64,000 bases of DNA from JAKALX01 sp964508715 (GCA_964508715.1 CAZDUX010000002.1:189650-253649); one strand, 5' to 3'. Shown: positions 41,142 through 50,569, counted from the stretch's first letter. Translations and numbers: made by a program. Notes: generated by a model from the letters alone, not told the origin.

Positions 41142-41413
41142 CACCCGCCTTCGGACCAGGACCAGGTGCTGGCCGGGGAACGGGCGTGGCGCGCAGGCGG
41201 TCCGGCAGTGATCGCCAGGTGCTCACGTCGGCCAGTGCGGCATGGTGAAGGGTTTACGCGTGATGGCCGGAGGGTCCGCCCTGCGTCCACAGCGTGAAGT
41301 GCACGCACGATGGTACATGCTGTACTCACGCCCCGGCCGTCGTGGGTAATCCTCGCCTTTCGGCGGCGGAACGTCCTGCCTACCGTGCGGTAAACGAAAA
41401 CAGCGACTACTGG

Positions 41414-41425
41414 TAGAATCCTTCT
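41414..41425 (+). promoter_or_regulatory. Leaderless-type promoter of the [2Fe-2S] ferredoxin gene
   Basis: TAGAAT at 41414-41419 ends exactly 6 bases before the ATG, so transcription should begin at or one base from the start codon. There is no Shine-Dalgarno sequence. No good -35 is visible. Confidence 0.55.
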
Positions 41426-41737
41426 ATGCCCCGGATTCGCGTGGAACCGATTGGCATCGAAGTTGAAGGAGAATGCGGCGCGACCGTGCTGGATGCGGTA
41501 GCGGCGCATGGTTACTTCTGGCCGGTTGGCTGCGCGAAGAACGGTGAATGTACGAACTGCGCCATGGAAGTGGTTTCGGGCGTTGGGCGGCTCAGCCGGA
41601 TGGGGCGTTACGAGCGGCAGAACCTGATCCGGCAGCGCGGCCCACGATCGGTTGAGGACCCGAGGTTGCGGCTCGCCTGCCAGGCACGGATCGAAGGGGA
41701 CGTCATCGTGTACAAACGTGGCGTGCTGCCAGAATAG
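41426..41737 (+). CDS. [2Fe-2S] ferredoxin
   Basis: 103 residues, plant/adrenodoxin-type fold. Cluster ligands Cys36, 42, 45 and 85 (GCAKNGECTNCAMEVV and LRLACQARIEGDV). N-terminal strand IRVEPIGIEVEGECGATVLD. Apparently leaderless. The 4Fe-type ferredoxin follows after 31 bases, suggesting a shared redox partner. Confidence 0.93.
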   Translation: MPRIRVEPIGIEVEGECGATVLDAVAAHGYFWPVGCAKNGECTNCAMEVVSGVGRLSRMGRYERQNLIRQRGPRSVEDPRLRLACQARIEGDVIVYKRGVLPE

Positions 41738-41768
41738 CAATAACGGGAAGGGGACCCAGGGGAAGAAC

Positions 41769-42008
41769 ATGGCTTATGTAATTGCGGAACCATGCATCGG
41801 AGTGAAGGACGCCTCATGTGTCGAGGTATGTCCGATCGACTGTATCCACACAACCGATGACTCCCCGCAGTACTTCATCAACCCGGATCAGTGCATCGAC
41901 TGCGCAGCGTGCGAGATGGCCTGCCCCGTAAGCGCGATTTCGCACGAGGACGATGTCAAGCCAGAGTGGAAGAAGTACATTCAAATCAACGCTGACTTCT
42001 ATAGCTAG
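41769..42008 (+). CDS. fdxA: [3Fe-4S][4Fe-4S] or 2[4Fe-4S] ferredoxin
   Basis: 79 residues, FdxA-like. First cluster Cys9, 17, 21, 25 (EPCIGVKDASCVEVCPIDCI) and second Cys42, 45, 48, 52 (QCIDCAACEMACPVSAI). The Cys9-x7-Cys17-x3-Cys21 spacing is the seven-iron type. Ribosome site GGGGAAGAAC before ATG. Confidence 0.93.
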   Translation: MAYVIAEPCIGVKDASCVEVCPIDCIHTTDDSPQYFINPDQCIDCAACEMACPVSAISHEDDVKPEWKKYIQINADFYS

Positions 42009-42032
42009 TCCGGGTATGGACTGGAGGGATTC

Positions 42033-42968
42033 TTGGAACTCGCACAACTCGACGCTTTCATCCAGGTGGCGCATCACCGTTCGTTCAGCCGTGCGGCGGA
42101 GGCACTGTTCCTGACGCAGCCATCGGTGACAGCACGTATCCAGTCACTCGAGCGCGAGCTCGGTGAGCGGCTGTTCGAACGGACGGGCCGGAGCGTGACG
42201 CTTACGGACGCTGGCCACGCGTTCATGCCGCACGCGCAGCGAGCACTTACGGCCGTGCAGGAAGGGACCGACGCGATCGAGGCAGTGCGCCACGGCGATG
42301 TCGGGAGTATTCGAATCGGCGCGAGTTCGAGTATTGCGACCTACGTACTGCCGGCAATCCTCAAGCAGTTCCGGCAGACACGGCCGCGCGTGCACGTCCA
42401 CCTGACGACCGGGAATACCGAGGAGATCATCGAGAAGCTGCTTGCAGGCGAAGTCCACGTAGTGATTGCACGCCTGGCACAGCATCCTGAAATCGAATCG
42501 CTGCACCTCTATAACGACGACCTCACGCTGGTAGTTTCGCCGTCGCACCCATTCGCACAGAAGGGGCGGGTGACGATCGCTGAGGCGGGACGCGAGCCGT
42601 TCCTGTTCTTCGAGCGCACGTCGAGCTACCACAGCCTCGTCTACAGCATGTTCCTGCGAGTCGGCGTGGTGCCGGAGTCGGTGATGGAGCTGGACTCGAT
42701 GGAGACGACGAAGCACATGGTGGAGGCGAACCTGGGGATCGCGATCCTGCCGGTGATCTCGGTGGCGAAAGATATCGAAGACGGGACGCTGCGGAAGGTG
42801 GAGATCCGCGACATGGAGCAGCCGGCGCAACGCGAGGTGGGCGTGCACATCCTGCGGAACCGGGCGATCAACCCGCCGATTCGCGACCTGCTCAAGCTGC
42901 TCACCACCGAATACGGCGTGGCGAACATCTTCGAAGGCAAGCACATCGCCGGGGCGGTGGCGGGGTAG
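42033..42968 (+). CDS. LysR-family transcription regulator (CbbR/CysL-like)
   Basis: 311 residues, TTG start with GGAGGG 4 bases before. N-terminal winged helix MELAQLDAFIQVAHHRSFSR, AAEALFLTQPSVTARIQSLE, then the effector domain (SIRIGASSSIATYVLPAILK). Follows the ferredoxins by 24 bases in the same direction, probably one transcript. Effector unknown. An imperfect palindrome CCAAATGATCATTGG at 43078-43092 lies downstream, before hisE. Confidence 0.92.
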   Translation: MELAQLDAFIQVAHHRSFSRAAEALFLTQPSVTARIQSLERELGERLFERTGRSVTLTDAGHAFMPHAQRALTAVQEGTDAIEAVRHGDVGSIRIGASSSIATYVLPAILKQFRQTRPRVHVHLTTGNTEEIIEKLLAGEVHVVIARLAQHPEIESLHLYNDDLTLVVSPSHPFAQKGRVTIAEAGREPFLFFERTSSYHSLVYSMFLRVGVVPESVMELDSMETTKHMVEANLGIAILPVISVAKDIEDGTLRKVEIRDMEQPAQREVGVHILRNRAINPPIRDLLKLLTTEYGVANIFEGKHIAGAVAG

Positions 42969-43136
42969 AACGCACTCGACCTGGACCCCGCGCGATCGTC
43001 CCGCTGGATGATGAACTAACAAGATCAAGCCAGGAACGATTGCTCCTCGTGCATAGGTCCAATGCGGCCTCACATCTCCAAATGATCATTGGCCTATACG
43101 CGGCTAAATCGGCAGGCTCCTAGCTCCGGCACGCGC

Positions 43137-43148
43137 TATCCTTACTCG
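43137..43148 (+). promoter_or_regulatory. Leaderless-type promoter of hisE
   Basis: TATCCT at 43137-43142, then exactly 6 bases to the ATG of hisE at 43149. No ribosome site. This spacing decides the start over an in-frame codon at 43089. Confidence 0.5.
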
Positions 43149-43409
43149 ATGACGTTCGAGGAGATGGTGGCGCTGGCGCGGGAGCGGAAGCGCGAGATGC
43201 CGGCCGGCAAGGGGACAACGGCGCTGTTCGAGGCGGGAACGCACGCCATCGGGAAGAAGCTCGTGGAGGAGGCGGCGGAGAGCTGGATGGCGGCGCGGTA
43301 CGAGAGCGACGACGAGCTAGCGCTGGAGCTCTCACAAGTCCTCTATTATGTCGCGTGCATGATGGCCGAGCGCGGAATTGCGATCGACGAGGTCTACGAG
43401 CGGCTATGA
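43149..43409 (+). CDS. hisE: Phosphoribosyl-ATP pyrophosphatase
   Basis: Second step of histidine synthesis. 86 residues. MTFEEMVALARERKREMPAG, then GTTALFEAGTHAIGKKLVEE and AAESWMAARYESDDELALEL; the KKLVEEAAE block and the later E-x-x-Q-V-L-Y-Y are the MazG-fold metal ligands. Overlaps hisG by 4 bases. Confidence 0.9.
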   Translation: MTFEEMVALARERKREMPAGKGTTALFEAGTHAIGKKLVEEAAESWMAARYESDDELALELSQVLYYVACMMAERGIAIDEVYERL

Positions 43410-44248
43410 TTAAGGTTGCGCTGCCGAACAAGGGACAGCTCTTCGAGCCGACCCTCGAACTGCTCATAGCATGCGGCTACCGGCTGACGAAGACGCCGCG
43501 GAGCCTGAGCGTCCTCGACCCCGAAAACCACGTGGAGTTCTACTTCCTGCGGCCGGGCGATATCCCGCAGTATGTGGCGAATGGGGTGCTCAGCGCCGGG
43601 GTCACGGGCAGAGACTTCGTCTCGGAGACGGGCCACGAACCAACCCATCTGCTCGACCTGAACTACGGCCGGTCGCGGCTCTGTGCAGCCGTGCCGGTTG
43701 ACTCGCCATGCAGGAATCTGGACGATGTGGCGTCGCTGCGGATAGCTACATCGTTCCCCGAGATCACCCGGCGGTTCTTCAACGGAAGGGAACTCGCAAT
43801 CACGCGGCTCGAGGGAGCCGTCGAAATCTCGGTGAAACTGGGAATCGCGGATGCTGTCATCGACGTGGTGGAGACGGGGACCACACTGGAGCAGGCCGGG
43901 CTGCGGATCGTTGGAGAGCCGCTATTCCGGTCGTGTGCCGCGCTGTACGCGCACCCGGGCCACGAGGAGCAGGACGACGTTCGTAAGCTCATGCACCGGG
44001 TGGAAGGCCGCCTGGTTGCTTATGAATACATGATGGTGGAGTACGACTGCCCGGCACACCTGCTCGAGCGGGCGAGCGAGATGACGCCCGGGATTGAGTC
44101 GCCCACCGTTTCGCCGTTGCAAAAAGAGGGCTGGCTTTCGGTGAAAGCTCTCCTCCGGAAGCAGGACGCCAACCGGATCATGGACGAGCTCTCGGACCTG
44201 GGCTGCAAGGGGATCCTGCTCACGACCATCGAGAGTATTCGGATCTAG
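43406..44248 (+). CDS. hisG: ATP phosphoribosyltransferase (long form)
   Basis: First step of histidine synthesis, 280 residues. MIKVALPNKGQLFEPTLELL, then RPGDIPQYVANGVLSAGVTG, FPEITRRFFNGRELAI, and the PRPP loop DAVIDVVETGTTLEQAGLRI. The C-terminal regulatory domain (SPTVSPLQKEGWLSVKALLR, KGILLTTIESIRI) makes it the long, HisZ-independent form. Its stop overlaps the stop of the convergent TatD gene. Confidence 0.95.
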   Translation: MIKVALPNKGQLFEPTLELLIACGYRLTKTPRSLSVLDPENHVEFYFLRPGDIPQYVANGVLSAGVTGRDFVSETGHEPTHLLDLNYGRSRLCAAVPVDSPCRNLDDVASLRIATSFPEITRRFFNGRELAITRLEGAVEISVKLGIADAVIDVVETGTTLEQAGLRIVGEPLFRSCAALYAHPGHEEQDDVRKLMHRVEGRLVAYEYMMVEYDCPAHLLERASEMTPGIESPTVSPLQKEGWLSVKALLRKQDANRIMDELSDLGCKGILLTTIESIRI

Positions 44249-45021
44249 GCGGGCGTCGCGGGTGGCCCCGTTTCAGAGCGTTCGGTGGTTAGTGCGAGCG
44301 CCCGGGCAGTGTTCTCCCAGAGGAGTCGTGAGCACGCTTCGAGCGTGGTGCCAAGTGAGGCGGACAGGGCACGGCCGACTTCGGGGAGGGATTTCGGTTC
44401 AGTCGTGCGGCCGGCGAGCGGGTAGCTGTCGGTTTCGATGAGGAGAAGCGCAGGCGGGATAAGGCGGGCGACGCGTTGCTGCTCGGGTTCGCGGATGAGC
44501 GGACGGCCGAAGGAGATGTACTGGCCGCGCTCCGCGTGGAAGTGGGCCTGGTGTTCTTCGCCGGAGAAGTAGTGGCGAATGACCGTCATGCCCTCGAGGA
44601 GAGGAGCCATGGCGACGAAGCGGTCCCAGCCCAGGGGGCCATCGATATGGAGAATGAGCGGGAGGGCGAGGTCCCGGGCGATAGTGGCCTGCACCTCGAA
44701 CGCACCTTGCTGTGCTCGCCAGTCGAGTGTCGCATCGGTGAAACCGCATTCGCCAATTGCCACGACTGATTCATGCGAGGCGAGGGCGCGGAGACGGGTG
44801 GCATCCAGCCGATGAGCCGAGATGGGGTGGACGCCGACGGCGCGCAGGACAGGCACACCGAGGGCGACGGTACGCTCTGATGACTCGAGGCTGGTTGAAA
44901 CGGCGAGCATGCCTTCAACGCCCGCGTCCCGGGCCTCATCGAAGAGGCGCCTCTGATCGGCCGGACCGTAGCGCTCGAGGTGGACATGCGTGTCGAACCA
45001 GCGTTCGGCCATGTCACGCAT
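44245..45021 (-). CDS. TatD-family metal-dependent hydrolase
   Basis: 258 residues. Metal ligands in WFDTHVHLERYG, VVAIGECGFTDATLD, LPLILHIDGPLGWD, VIRHYFSGEEH and LLLIETDSYPLAG, the TatD order. TatD proteins are DNases or related phosphodiesterases. The start is at 45021 or 45012; only 28-37 bases separate it from the divergent amidohydrolase. A longer open frame extending to 45933 lies over that gene and is not real. Confidence 0.88.
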   Translation of the reverse strand: MRDMAERWFDTHVHLERYGPADQRRLFDEARDAGVEGMLAVSTSLESSERTVALGVPVLRAVGVHPISAHRLDATRLRALASHESVVAIGECGFTDATLDWRAQQGAFEVQATIARDLALPLILHIDGPLGWDRFVAMAPLLEGMTVIRHYFSGEEHQAHFHAERGQYISFGRPLIREPEQQRVARLIPPALLLIETDSYPLAGRTTEPKSLPEVGRALSASLGTTLEACSRLLWENTARALALTTERSETGPPATPA

Positions 45022-45036
45022 GGTGCCACGAGCCCG

Positions 45037-45049
45037 TAGAATATGCGCC
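45037..45049 (+). promoter_or_regulatory. Leaderless-type promoter of the amidohydrolase
   Basis: TAGAAT at 45037-45042 with 7 bases to the ATG at 45050; no ribosome site. It lies within the short divergent gap to the TatD gene. Confidence 0.5.
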
Positions 45050-46201
45050 ATGTCATTAGCTTTACGCGGCGGCAAGGTTTGGAACGGCTTCGATGGCAAG
45101 GCCCGCGAGGGCACACTGGTCGTAGACGAGGGGCTCATCGCCGGGACCGGCGGGGACGCCGGAGCGAGCACGACGCTCGATGTGAGTGGATGCACGGTGT
45201 TACCGGGGCTCATCGAGGGGCATGCGCACCTCTGCTTCAACGCCCAGGCCAACTGGCGCGAGGTGTTCGACACGGATTCGCCGGCGCGCATGGCCATGCG
45301 GATGGCCGCTGCCGGAAGCGCGATGCTCAGGGCCGGGATCACGACCGTCCGCGATCTTGGTGCACCAACGGAACTGGCGATCGAGGTACGAGAGGCATTC
45401 GCGGTGGGAATCGTGCCGGGCCCGAGCCTGCTGGTTTCGGGTGCGCCAATAACGACCACGGGTGGCCACTGCTGGTTCATGGGCGGAGAGGCGGACGGCG
45501 AACTGGGCGTGCGCGTTGCGGTTCGCGAGCGGGTGAAGGCGGGCTGTGACTGGATCAAGGTAATGGCGACCGGCGGGAACATGACGCACGGGACGAACAC
45601 CTTCGAGGCGCAGTACCAGGCCGGCGAACTGGCGGCGATCGTGATCGAGGCGCACCGGCTGGGGCGGAAAGTAGCGGCGCACGCACACGGAGCCAAAGGG
45701 ATTGCCGTTGCTGTCGAAGCAGGCGTCGACATGGTGGAACACTGCACCTTCAGCGTTCCGGGAGGGATGGATTTCGATCCGGGCGTGGCGAAACAGATGG
45801 CAGCAAAGGGGATCGTCGTTTCGCCAACGGTCTCTGTTGGTTTCCGGCGATGGCCGGATGACGGGCGGCGGGAGAACCGTGCGAAGATCCTGAAGGGTGT
45901 GCTGGCGGCGGGTTGCCGTGTGCTGATGAGCACGGACTGCGGTATTCCGAATGTCCCTCACGAGGCACTGGCGGAAGGCATGAGCGTCATGGAAGAGCTC
46001 ACAGGGCTGGAGGCGGTGGAGGTGCTGAAGCTCGCAACCAGCGGGGCCGCACAACTCCTGGAACTGAAAGACAGGGGAGTCATCGCAGACGGGAAACGAG
46101 CGGACCTGGTGGTAGTCGATGGCGACCCGACGCAGGACCTCGGGGCACTGGAGCGGGTGCGGTACGTGCTCAAGGAAGGTGAGGTGGTAGTTCGTCGGTA
46201 A
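45050..46201 (+). CDS. Amidohydrolase-superfamily metal hydrolase (imidazolonepropionase/Xaa-Pro dipeptidase-like)
   Basis: 383 residues. Metal site LPGLIEGHAHLCFN (HxH), Lys in KAGCDWIKVMATGG, His in KVAAHAHGAKGIAVAVEAGV, His in MVEHCTFSV, and Asp in LMSTDCGIPN. The TIM-barrel is closed by KRADLVVVDGDPTQDL, typical of the family. Substrate probably a cyclic amide or dipeptide, not determined. Confidence 0.92.
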   Translation: MSLALRGGKVWNGFDGKAREGTLVVDEGLIAGTGGDAGASTTLDVSGCTVLPGLIEGHAHLCFNAQANWREVFDTDSPARMAMRMAAAGSAMLRAGITTVRDLGAPTELAIEVREAFAVGIVPGPSLLVSGAPITTTGGHCWFMGGEADGELGVRVAVRERVKAGCDWIKVMATGGNMTHGTNTFEAQYQAGELAAIVIEAHRLGRKVAAHAHGAKGIAVAVEAGVDMVEHCTFSVPGGMDFDPGVAKQMAAKGIVVSPTVSVGFRRWPDDGRRENRAKILKGVLAAGCRVLMSTDCGIPNVPHEALAEGMSVMEELTGLEAVEVLKLATSGAAQLLELKDRGVIADGKRADLVVVDGDPTQDLGALERVRYVLKEGEVVVRR

Positions 46202-46393
46202 ACCGCCGTGGACGAGCAAGCCACGTGCACTGACGAACAAGGGAAGGCTGCGACTGGGGCGCCGAGCGTCACCAGCACACATCCGCCCCATGGACGATAC
46301 GTGCTCACGGAATATGAACCCACGCAGCGCGGAAGATCTCGACCCTTGTTCGGGAGAGGCCATAGACTCGGGGGATAGGGGGATGACGAACCA

Positions 46394-46984
46394 ATGATTT
46401 CGAGCATTGTGCTCGCCGCTGGATTCTCGAGCCGGATGGGGGAACCAAAGGCGTTGCTGGAGTGGGGTGGACAGACGCTGCTTGGCTGGCAGGTCGAACA
46501 GTTGCGAGCGGCAGGGGTCGATGAGGTCATCGTCGTCGTCGGGCACCGTTCCGACGAGATTCGGCGGGCGATCCGGCGAAGCGACTGCCGGGTGATGAGC
46601 AACCCGTTGTTTCACCGGGGCCGGGCGAGTTCGCTACGGATGGGAGCGAAAGCGGTGAACCGTGATGCAGACGCAATCGTGGTAGCGAGTGTGGATCAGC
46701 CGCGCGACGCGGACTTCTACCGGGAACTGATCGCACGATTCGACCCGGAAAAGGCATGTACGCGCCCGGAGTTCGCCGGACACCACGGGCATCCGGTGAT
46801 TGTGGCGGGCCGGCTACGCGACGAGATGATGCAGGCGGCGGAAGAGTCGAAGGGGCTGGCCGGAGTCCTGGCGAAGCACCCGGGCGAGATTGTGTCTTAT
46901 CCGTCGACGGACCTCTGCCTGCTGGATATCAACACGCCGGAGGAATACCAGGAAGCGATCGAACGGTTCCGAGTGACGGCCTAG
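46394..46984 (+). CDS. MocA-like nucleotidyltransferase (molybdenum cofactor cytidylyltransferase family)
   Basis: 196 residues. ISSIVLAAGFSSRMGEPKAL is the nucleotide loop (LAAGxSxRMGxxK), then GVDEVIVVVGHRSDEIRRAI, NPLFHRGRASSLRMGAKAV and VASVDQPRDADFYRELI. Final DLCLLDINTPEEYQEAI is the conserved end. Adds CMP or a similar group to molybdopterin; the exact cofactor is uncertain. Confidence 0.88.
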   Translation: MISSIVLAAGFSSRMGEPKALLEWGGQTLLGWQVEQLRAAGVDEVIVVVGHRSDEIRRAIRRSDCRVMSNPLFHRGRASSLRMGAKAVNRDADAIVVASVDQPRDADFYRELIARFDPEKACTRPEFAGHHGHPVIVAGRLRDEMMQAAEESKGLAGVLAKHPGEIVSYPSTDLCLLDINTPEEYQEAIERFRVTA

Positions 46985-46986
46985 GC

Positions 46987-47649
46987 GTGGCATTTCCCGG
47001 GCCTTCACAGCGGCCCGCGCCAAAGGCGGTCATCTTCGACCTCGATGAGGCGCTCCTGGACCGGCGGCGGGCGTGGCAGTTCGCGATCGAGGAAGCCGTG
47101 GCCGTGGTAAGCGGACAGCGAATCAGCGCCGCTCCGCTGCTGGAAGAGTACCGGCTCCGCCCGTGGTCGCACGCACTCTCGATCATCCTTGATTCGCCGG
47201 AGGAACGGCGGCGGTGTGCCGCACTCTGCTCGCAGATGTTCGAACGAAGCAGCCTGAAGCGGCTGCTGGTGCACGAGGGGACCGGAATGGGGCTCGATCA
47301 GCTCCGTGGCGAGGCCATCGAGATCGGGGCAATCTCCCGGGAGCGGCACAGCCTGGCCCTCAAACAGCTGCAATCGACCGGCCTGGATAAGTTCGTAACC
47401 GTGCTGGCCGCAACCCCAGAGGGGGGTGAATGGAGCATTGTCTCGCGGATCGAACAGTGCCTGGCATTCCTGGAACGGTCGCCGGGCCAGGTGGCATTCA
47501 TCTCGGGTGACGGGCGAGACCTCGCAGCCGCCAGTGCCCGGGGGTCGGTCGCATTCGAAGCCTGTTGGGCGACACGGGAAGCGACCGGGTTTCCAGCGAT
47601 CTACGAGCCGGGCGATGTTGCGGCGGCAGTGATACGGGCCTGGAGGTGA
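46987..47649 (+). CDS. HAD-superfamily hydrolase
   Basis: 220 residues, GTG start 2 bases after the previous stop. Motif I KAVIFDLDEALLDRRRAWQF keeps both Asp but has Glu-Ala where most have Gly-Thr. A late motif FISGDGRDLAAASARG supplies the acidic Mg ligand. The middle Thr/Lys motifs are not obvious, so activity may be altered. Confidence 0.82.
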   Translation: MAFPGPSQRPAPKAVIFDLDEALLDRRRAWQFAIEEAVAVVSGQRISAAPLLEEYRLRPWSHALSIILDSPEERRRCAALCSQMFERSSLKRLLVHEGTGMGLDQLRGEAIEIGAISRERHSLALKQLQSTGLDKFVTVLAATPEGGEWSIVSRIEQCLAFLERSPGQVAFISGDGRDLAAASARGSVAFEACWATREATGFPAIYEPGDVAAAVIRAWR

Positions 47650-47760
47650 GTGCGGACACTCCGGGAGAACCCGTACGAAGGCGTCACAGACGGGTGGAAT
47701 CGGCGGTCCTAACGGTTTAGAGACAGCGGGCTGGCGTCGATACCTAGCTGGGGGATGCCA

Positions 47761-48630
47761 ATGGACGCCGACCAACTGCTCGAGAAGATCGACGACCTGC
47801 CACCGCTGCCCGCGGTGGCCGCACGCGTGATGGGGATGGCCGATGACGACAGGGCGTCGGCGATGGATCTTGCCCAGGTGCTAGCCACGGACCAGGCACT
47901 CACGGCGAAGCTCATCAGGATCTCGAACTCAGCCTATTACGGTTTCGCGAGACGCGTGAGCACGGTGCGAGAGGCAGTGGTGGTCCTGGGCTTCAAGCAG
48001 GTACGGCAGGTCGCAGTCGGGGCAAGCGTTATGAATGCATTCAAAGGGAATGCAAACGCGGGCGAGGCGTTCAATATCGACCTGTTCTGGGGGCATAGCG
48101 TGGCGGTCGCGGTGGCAGGCGAGGCACTGGCGAAGAAGACGCGGGCGGCTCGGCCCGAGGACGCATTCACGGCGGGGATCCTGCACGATATCGGGCGGCT
48201 CGTCCTGCGCCAGACGATGCCCAGGGAGTTCGGGGAAGCAGTGCGGATGGCGCGCGACACGGGGAAGCCCCTGCACGTCGCGGAGACGGAGCTCACCGGT
48301 TATGCGCACGACGATATCGGGCGGGCACTCGGAGAACGGTGGAAGTTTCCTCCTCACCTGGTAGAGGCCGTGCGCTGTCACCACCACGAGCGGCTCACAC
48401 CGGAAAACGACGGGCTCGCGGGCGTCATTTCGCAGGCGAACCGGCTTGCGCTCCACTACGGCCTGTATTGTGGCTACGATGCGGAGGTTGGCGAACCGGA
48501 GCCGCTGCCAGCCGACCTCGAAGCGACGGAAGCCGCATGCGGCGGCATCGACCGGGTGTTGGAGCGAGCTTTCGCATTCATCGAGTCGGCGTCGGGTGCT
48601 CCCGACCGATGGTATGCAGGCGCTGCATAA
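47761..48630 (+). CDS. HDOD-domain signalling protein
   Basis: 289 residues; ATG 47761 has GGGGG 6 bases upstream. HDOD core: LPPLPAVAARVMGMADDDRA, LAQVLATDQALTAKLIRISN, SAYYGFARRVSTVREAVVVL. An HD-like motif appears in DAFTAGILHDIGRLVLRQTM. Such proteins act in c-di-GMP or stress signalling, often affecting motility. Confidence 0.9.
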   Translation: MDADQLLEKIDDLPPLPAVAARVMGMADDDRASAMDLAQVLATDQALTAKLIRISNSAYYGFARRVSTVREAVVVLGFKQVRQVAVGASVMNAFKGNANAGEAFNIDLFWGHSVAVAVAGEALAKKTRAARPEDAFTAGILHDIGRLVLRQTMPREFGEAVRMARDTGKPLHVAETELTGYAHDDIGRALGERWKFPPHLVEAVRCHHHERLTPENDGLAGVISQANRLALHYGLYCGYDAEVGEPEPLPADLEATEAACGGIDRVLERAFAFIESASGAPDRWYAGAA

Positions 48631-48671
48631 CGTTTGCCCGTTCCCGTCTCGCGAACGAAGATCGGCGCGTC

Positions 48672-50468
48672 ATGAGTGCACGCGGTCCCGAGCCACCGGC
48701 GCCGCGGAACCCCTGGGTGCCGGCATTCGCGCTCGCGCTGGCGACGCTCGCGGGGAGCGTAGTAGCACTAGGTTATGTCGTGCTCAACCGGGACGGCAGT
48801 GCCCCTGGAGCGATTGCTGCAGGCGCTGATGGTAGTAGCGCTACCTCAACGGCCACGACGCGGCCCAAAGGGGCCGTGACCTTCGCAGGCGCATTGCCGG
48901 CCGGGCTCACCGTCGAAGGTCTCAGCCTGGAGCCGGTTGCCGAGGGTAAACAGGCGGATATCTCATTCGAGGCGCAGAGCGGCGCTGAAGAGGTTATTCA
49001 CCGGTTCTTCGCACCGGTGGCAGCGATCGGGGCCGGTGTCGACTCGCTGACGCACGAGCAACTGGCGGGTCTCCTTTCCGGGAGCATCAGGAACTGGGCA
49101 GACGTAGGTGGCGTGAGCGGAAAGGTCGAATTCGCCAGCGGAGGACCCGAGGCCGATGAGGCGCTCGTCCAGCAGTTCGCCGGGGGTGCGGCAGCGGGCC
49201 GGCAGTTCGCGACGTACGACGCGTTGCGTGCGGCGATGGCATGGGACTCAGGGATGCTTGCGTTCGTGCCGCTATCCGAGGTGCGCGTGGGGCAGATTGC
49301 ACTGGCGATCGATGGCGCCGACATCGTGCGTGGCCGCGGCGACCTGACTTCGTGGCCATTTGTGGAGCGGGTGTCATTTTCGGCACTCACCACGAAAGGG
49401 CGGACTGTCGCCGAGGCGGTGAAAGCGGCGCTGACGGCCACTCCACCGAAAGTGACCCGGATCGTGGCAACGGGCGATATCCTGCAGTCGCGGTGCAGCC
49501 TCGCAGCGATCGAGGCGACGGGCGACTGGGGGGCGGCAATGCGCGGGCCGGTGGGTGACTACCTGGCGGCGGCGGACCTTGCGCTCGGATCACTCGACGG
49601 GAGCATCACGGATTTCGCCCGGCCCTACGGCTGCGTCGCCATGGACTACCCGAACCTGACGTCGCCCGCCCAGGTCATAGAGGCGCTAACGCTCGCGGGG
49701 ATCGACGAGGTGACCGTCGCAACCAATCACATTTATGACTGCGGAAAGGACGGACCGTGCGGGAGCCGGGCGTTCCTGCGGACACTGGAGCTGCTCCATA
49801 CGGCGAACATCAAGACGGTAGGCGGTGGTGCGAACCTGGAGGAAGCGCTGGCGCCAGCAATCTTCGAGGTGAACGGGGTGAAATTCGGGGTGCTGGGATT
49901 CGATGACATAGCGGCGGAGGACCTGGAGGCGACAGATACCGGCCCCGGCACGGCGCCACTCGATGACAGCTACGCCGACGAGAAAGCGGACATGCCGGCA
50001 GAGCCCGCGTTCTACAAACCGGCATCGATGCTGGGACTGGAGCGGTTCACGGCACGGATCAAGGCGTTGAAGGAGCAGGTAGACGTCGTCATCGTGCAGG
50101 TGCAGACGGGGTTCGAAGATACGCACGAAGCGAGCCCCCGGAGCATCAAGGCGCTGCGGGCGGCGGTGGCGGCAGGCGCAGACCTCGTGGTTGGCAACCA
50201 GGGACATCACGTGCAGCCGGTTGAGGTCATCGGTGACGCATGGGTCTCGTACGCCCTTGGCAACTTCATCTTCGACCAGACCCACACGCCGGCCCACACG
50301 GAGGGCTACTTGCTGGAAGCCAGCTTCTGGGGGAAACAGCTGGCGAATGTGCGGATGGTGCCATACCACATCGTGAGCCAGTACAAGCCGGTCTTCGTCG
50401 ACGGGGCGGTACGCGCGAAAATCCTGGGCGACGTGATGGACGGGACGGAGCTCTTGCCAAAGCCCTGA
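48672..50468 (+). CDS. Phosphate-binding-like domain fused to CapA-type phosphoesterase
   Basis: 598 residues, one N-terminal helix (about 14-36) then an Ala/Thr linker. Residues about 65-245 resemble a PstS-like binding domain (LSGSIRNWADVGGVSGKVEF). The C-terminal half is a CapA/PgsA metallophosphoesterase: VTRIVATGDILQSRCSLAAI, VTVATNHIYDCGKDGPCGSR, VIVQVQTGFEDTHEASPRSI, VGNQGHHVQPVEVIGDAWVS, YALGNFIFDQ. CapA proteins act in poly-glutamate or surface polymer export; here the role is unknown. Confidence 0.85.
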   Translation: MSARGPEPPAPRNPWVPAFALALATLAGSVVALGYVVLNRDGSAPGAIAAGADGSSATSTATTRPKGAVTFAGALPAGLTVEGLSLEPVAEGKQADISFEAQSGAEEVIHRFFAPVAAIGAGVDSLTHEQLAGLLSGSIRNWADVGGVSGKVEFASGGPEADEALVQQFAGGAAAGRQFATYDALRAAMAWDSGMLAFVPLSEVRVGQIALAIDGADIVRGRGDLTSWPFVERVSFSALTTKGRTVAEAVKAALTATPPKVTRIVATGDILQSRCSLAAIEATGDWGAAMRGPVGDYLAAADLALGSLDGSITDFARPYGCVAMDYPNLTSPAQVIEALTLAGIDEVTVATNHIYDCGKDGPCGSRAFLRTLELLHTANIKTVGGGANLEEALAPAIFEVNGVKFGVLGFDDIAAEDLEATDTGPGTAPLDDSYADEKADMPAEPAFYKPASMLGLERFTARIKALKEQVDVVIVQVQTGFEDTHEASPRSIKALRAAVAAGADLVVGNQGHHVQPVEVIGDAWVSYALGNFIFDQTHTPAHTEGYLLEASFWGKQLANVRMVPYHIVSQYKPVFVDGAVRAKILGDVMDGTELLPKP

Positions 50469-50569
50469 CCGCAATCGCCGTCAGGGTGCGATGCCCAAAG
50501 CGCAGAGCAGCAGCTTGCAGTGCCAGTCACGAGTACGATCTATTCGGAATTGAGTGAGCAGGAGGGCGC

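Noticed and set aside
43078..43092. CCAAATGATCATTGG palindrome as a LysR operator
   Set aside because: Imperfect, single copy, and downstream of the LysR gene; not enough to call.
44245..44248. hisG and TatD genes share overlapping stop codons (CTAG)
   Set aside because: A simple consequence of tight convergent packing; not functionally informative.
45200..46615. 471-residue minus-strand frame over the amidohydrolase and MocA-like genes
   Set aside because: Antisense to two well-supported genes; basic, low-complexity composition.
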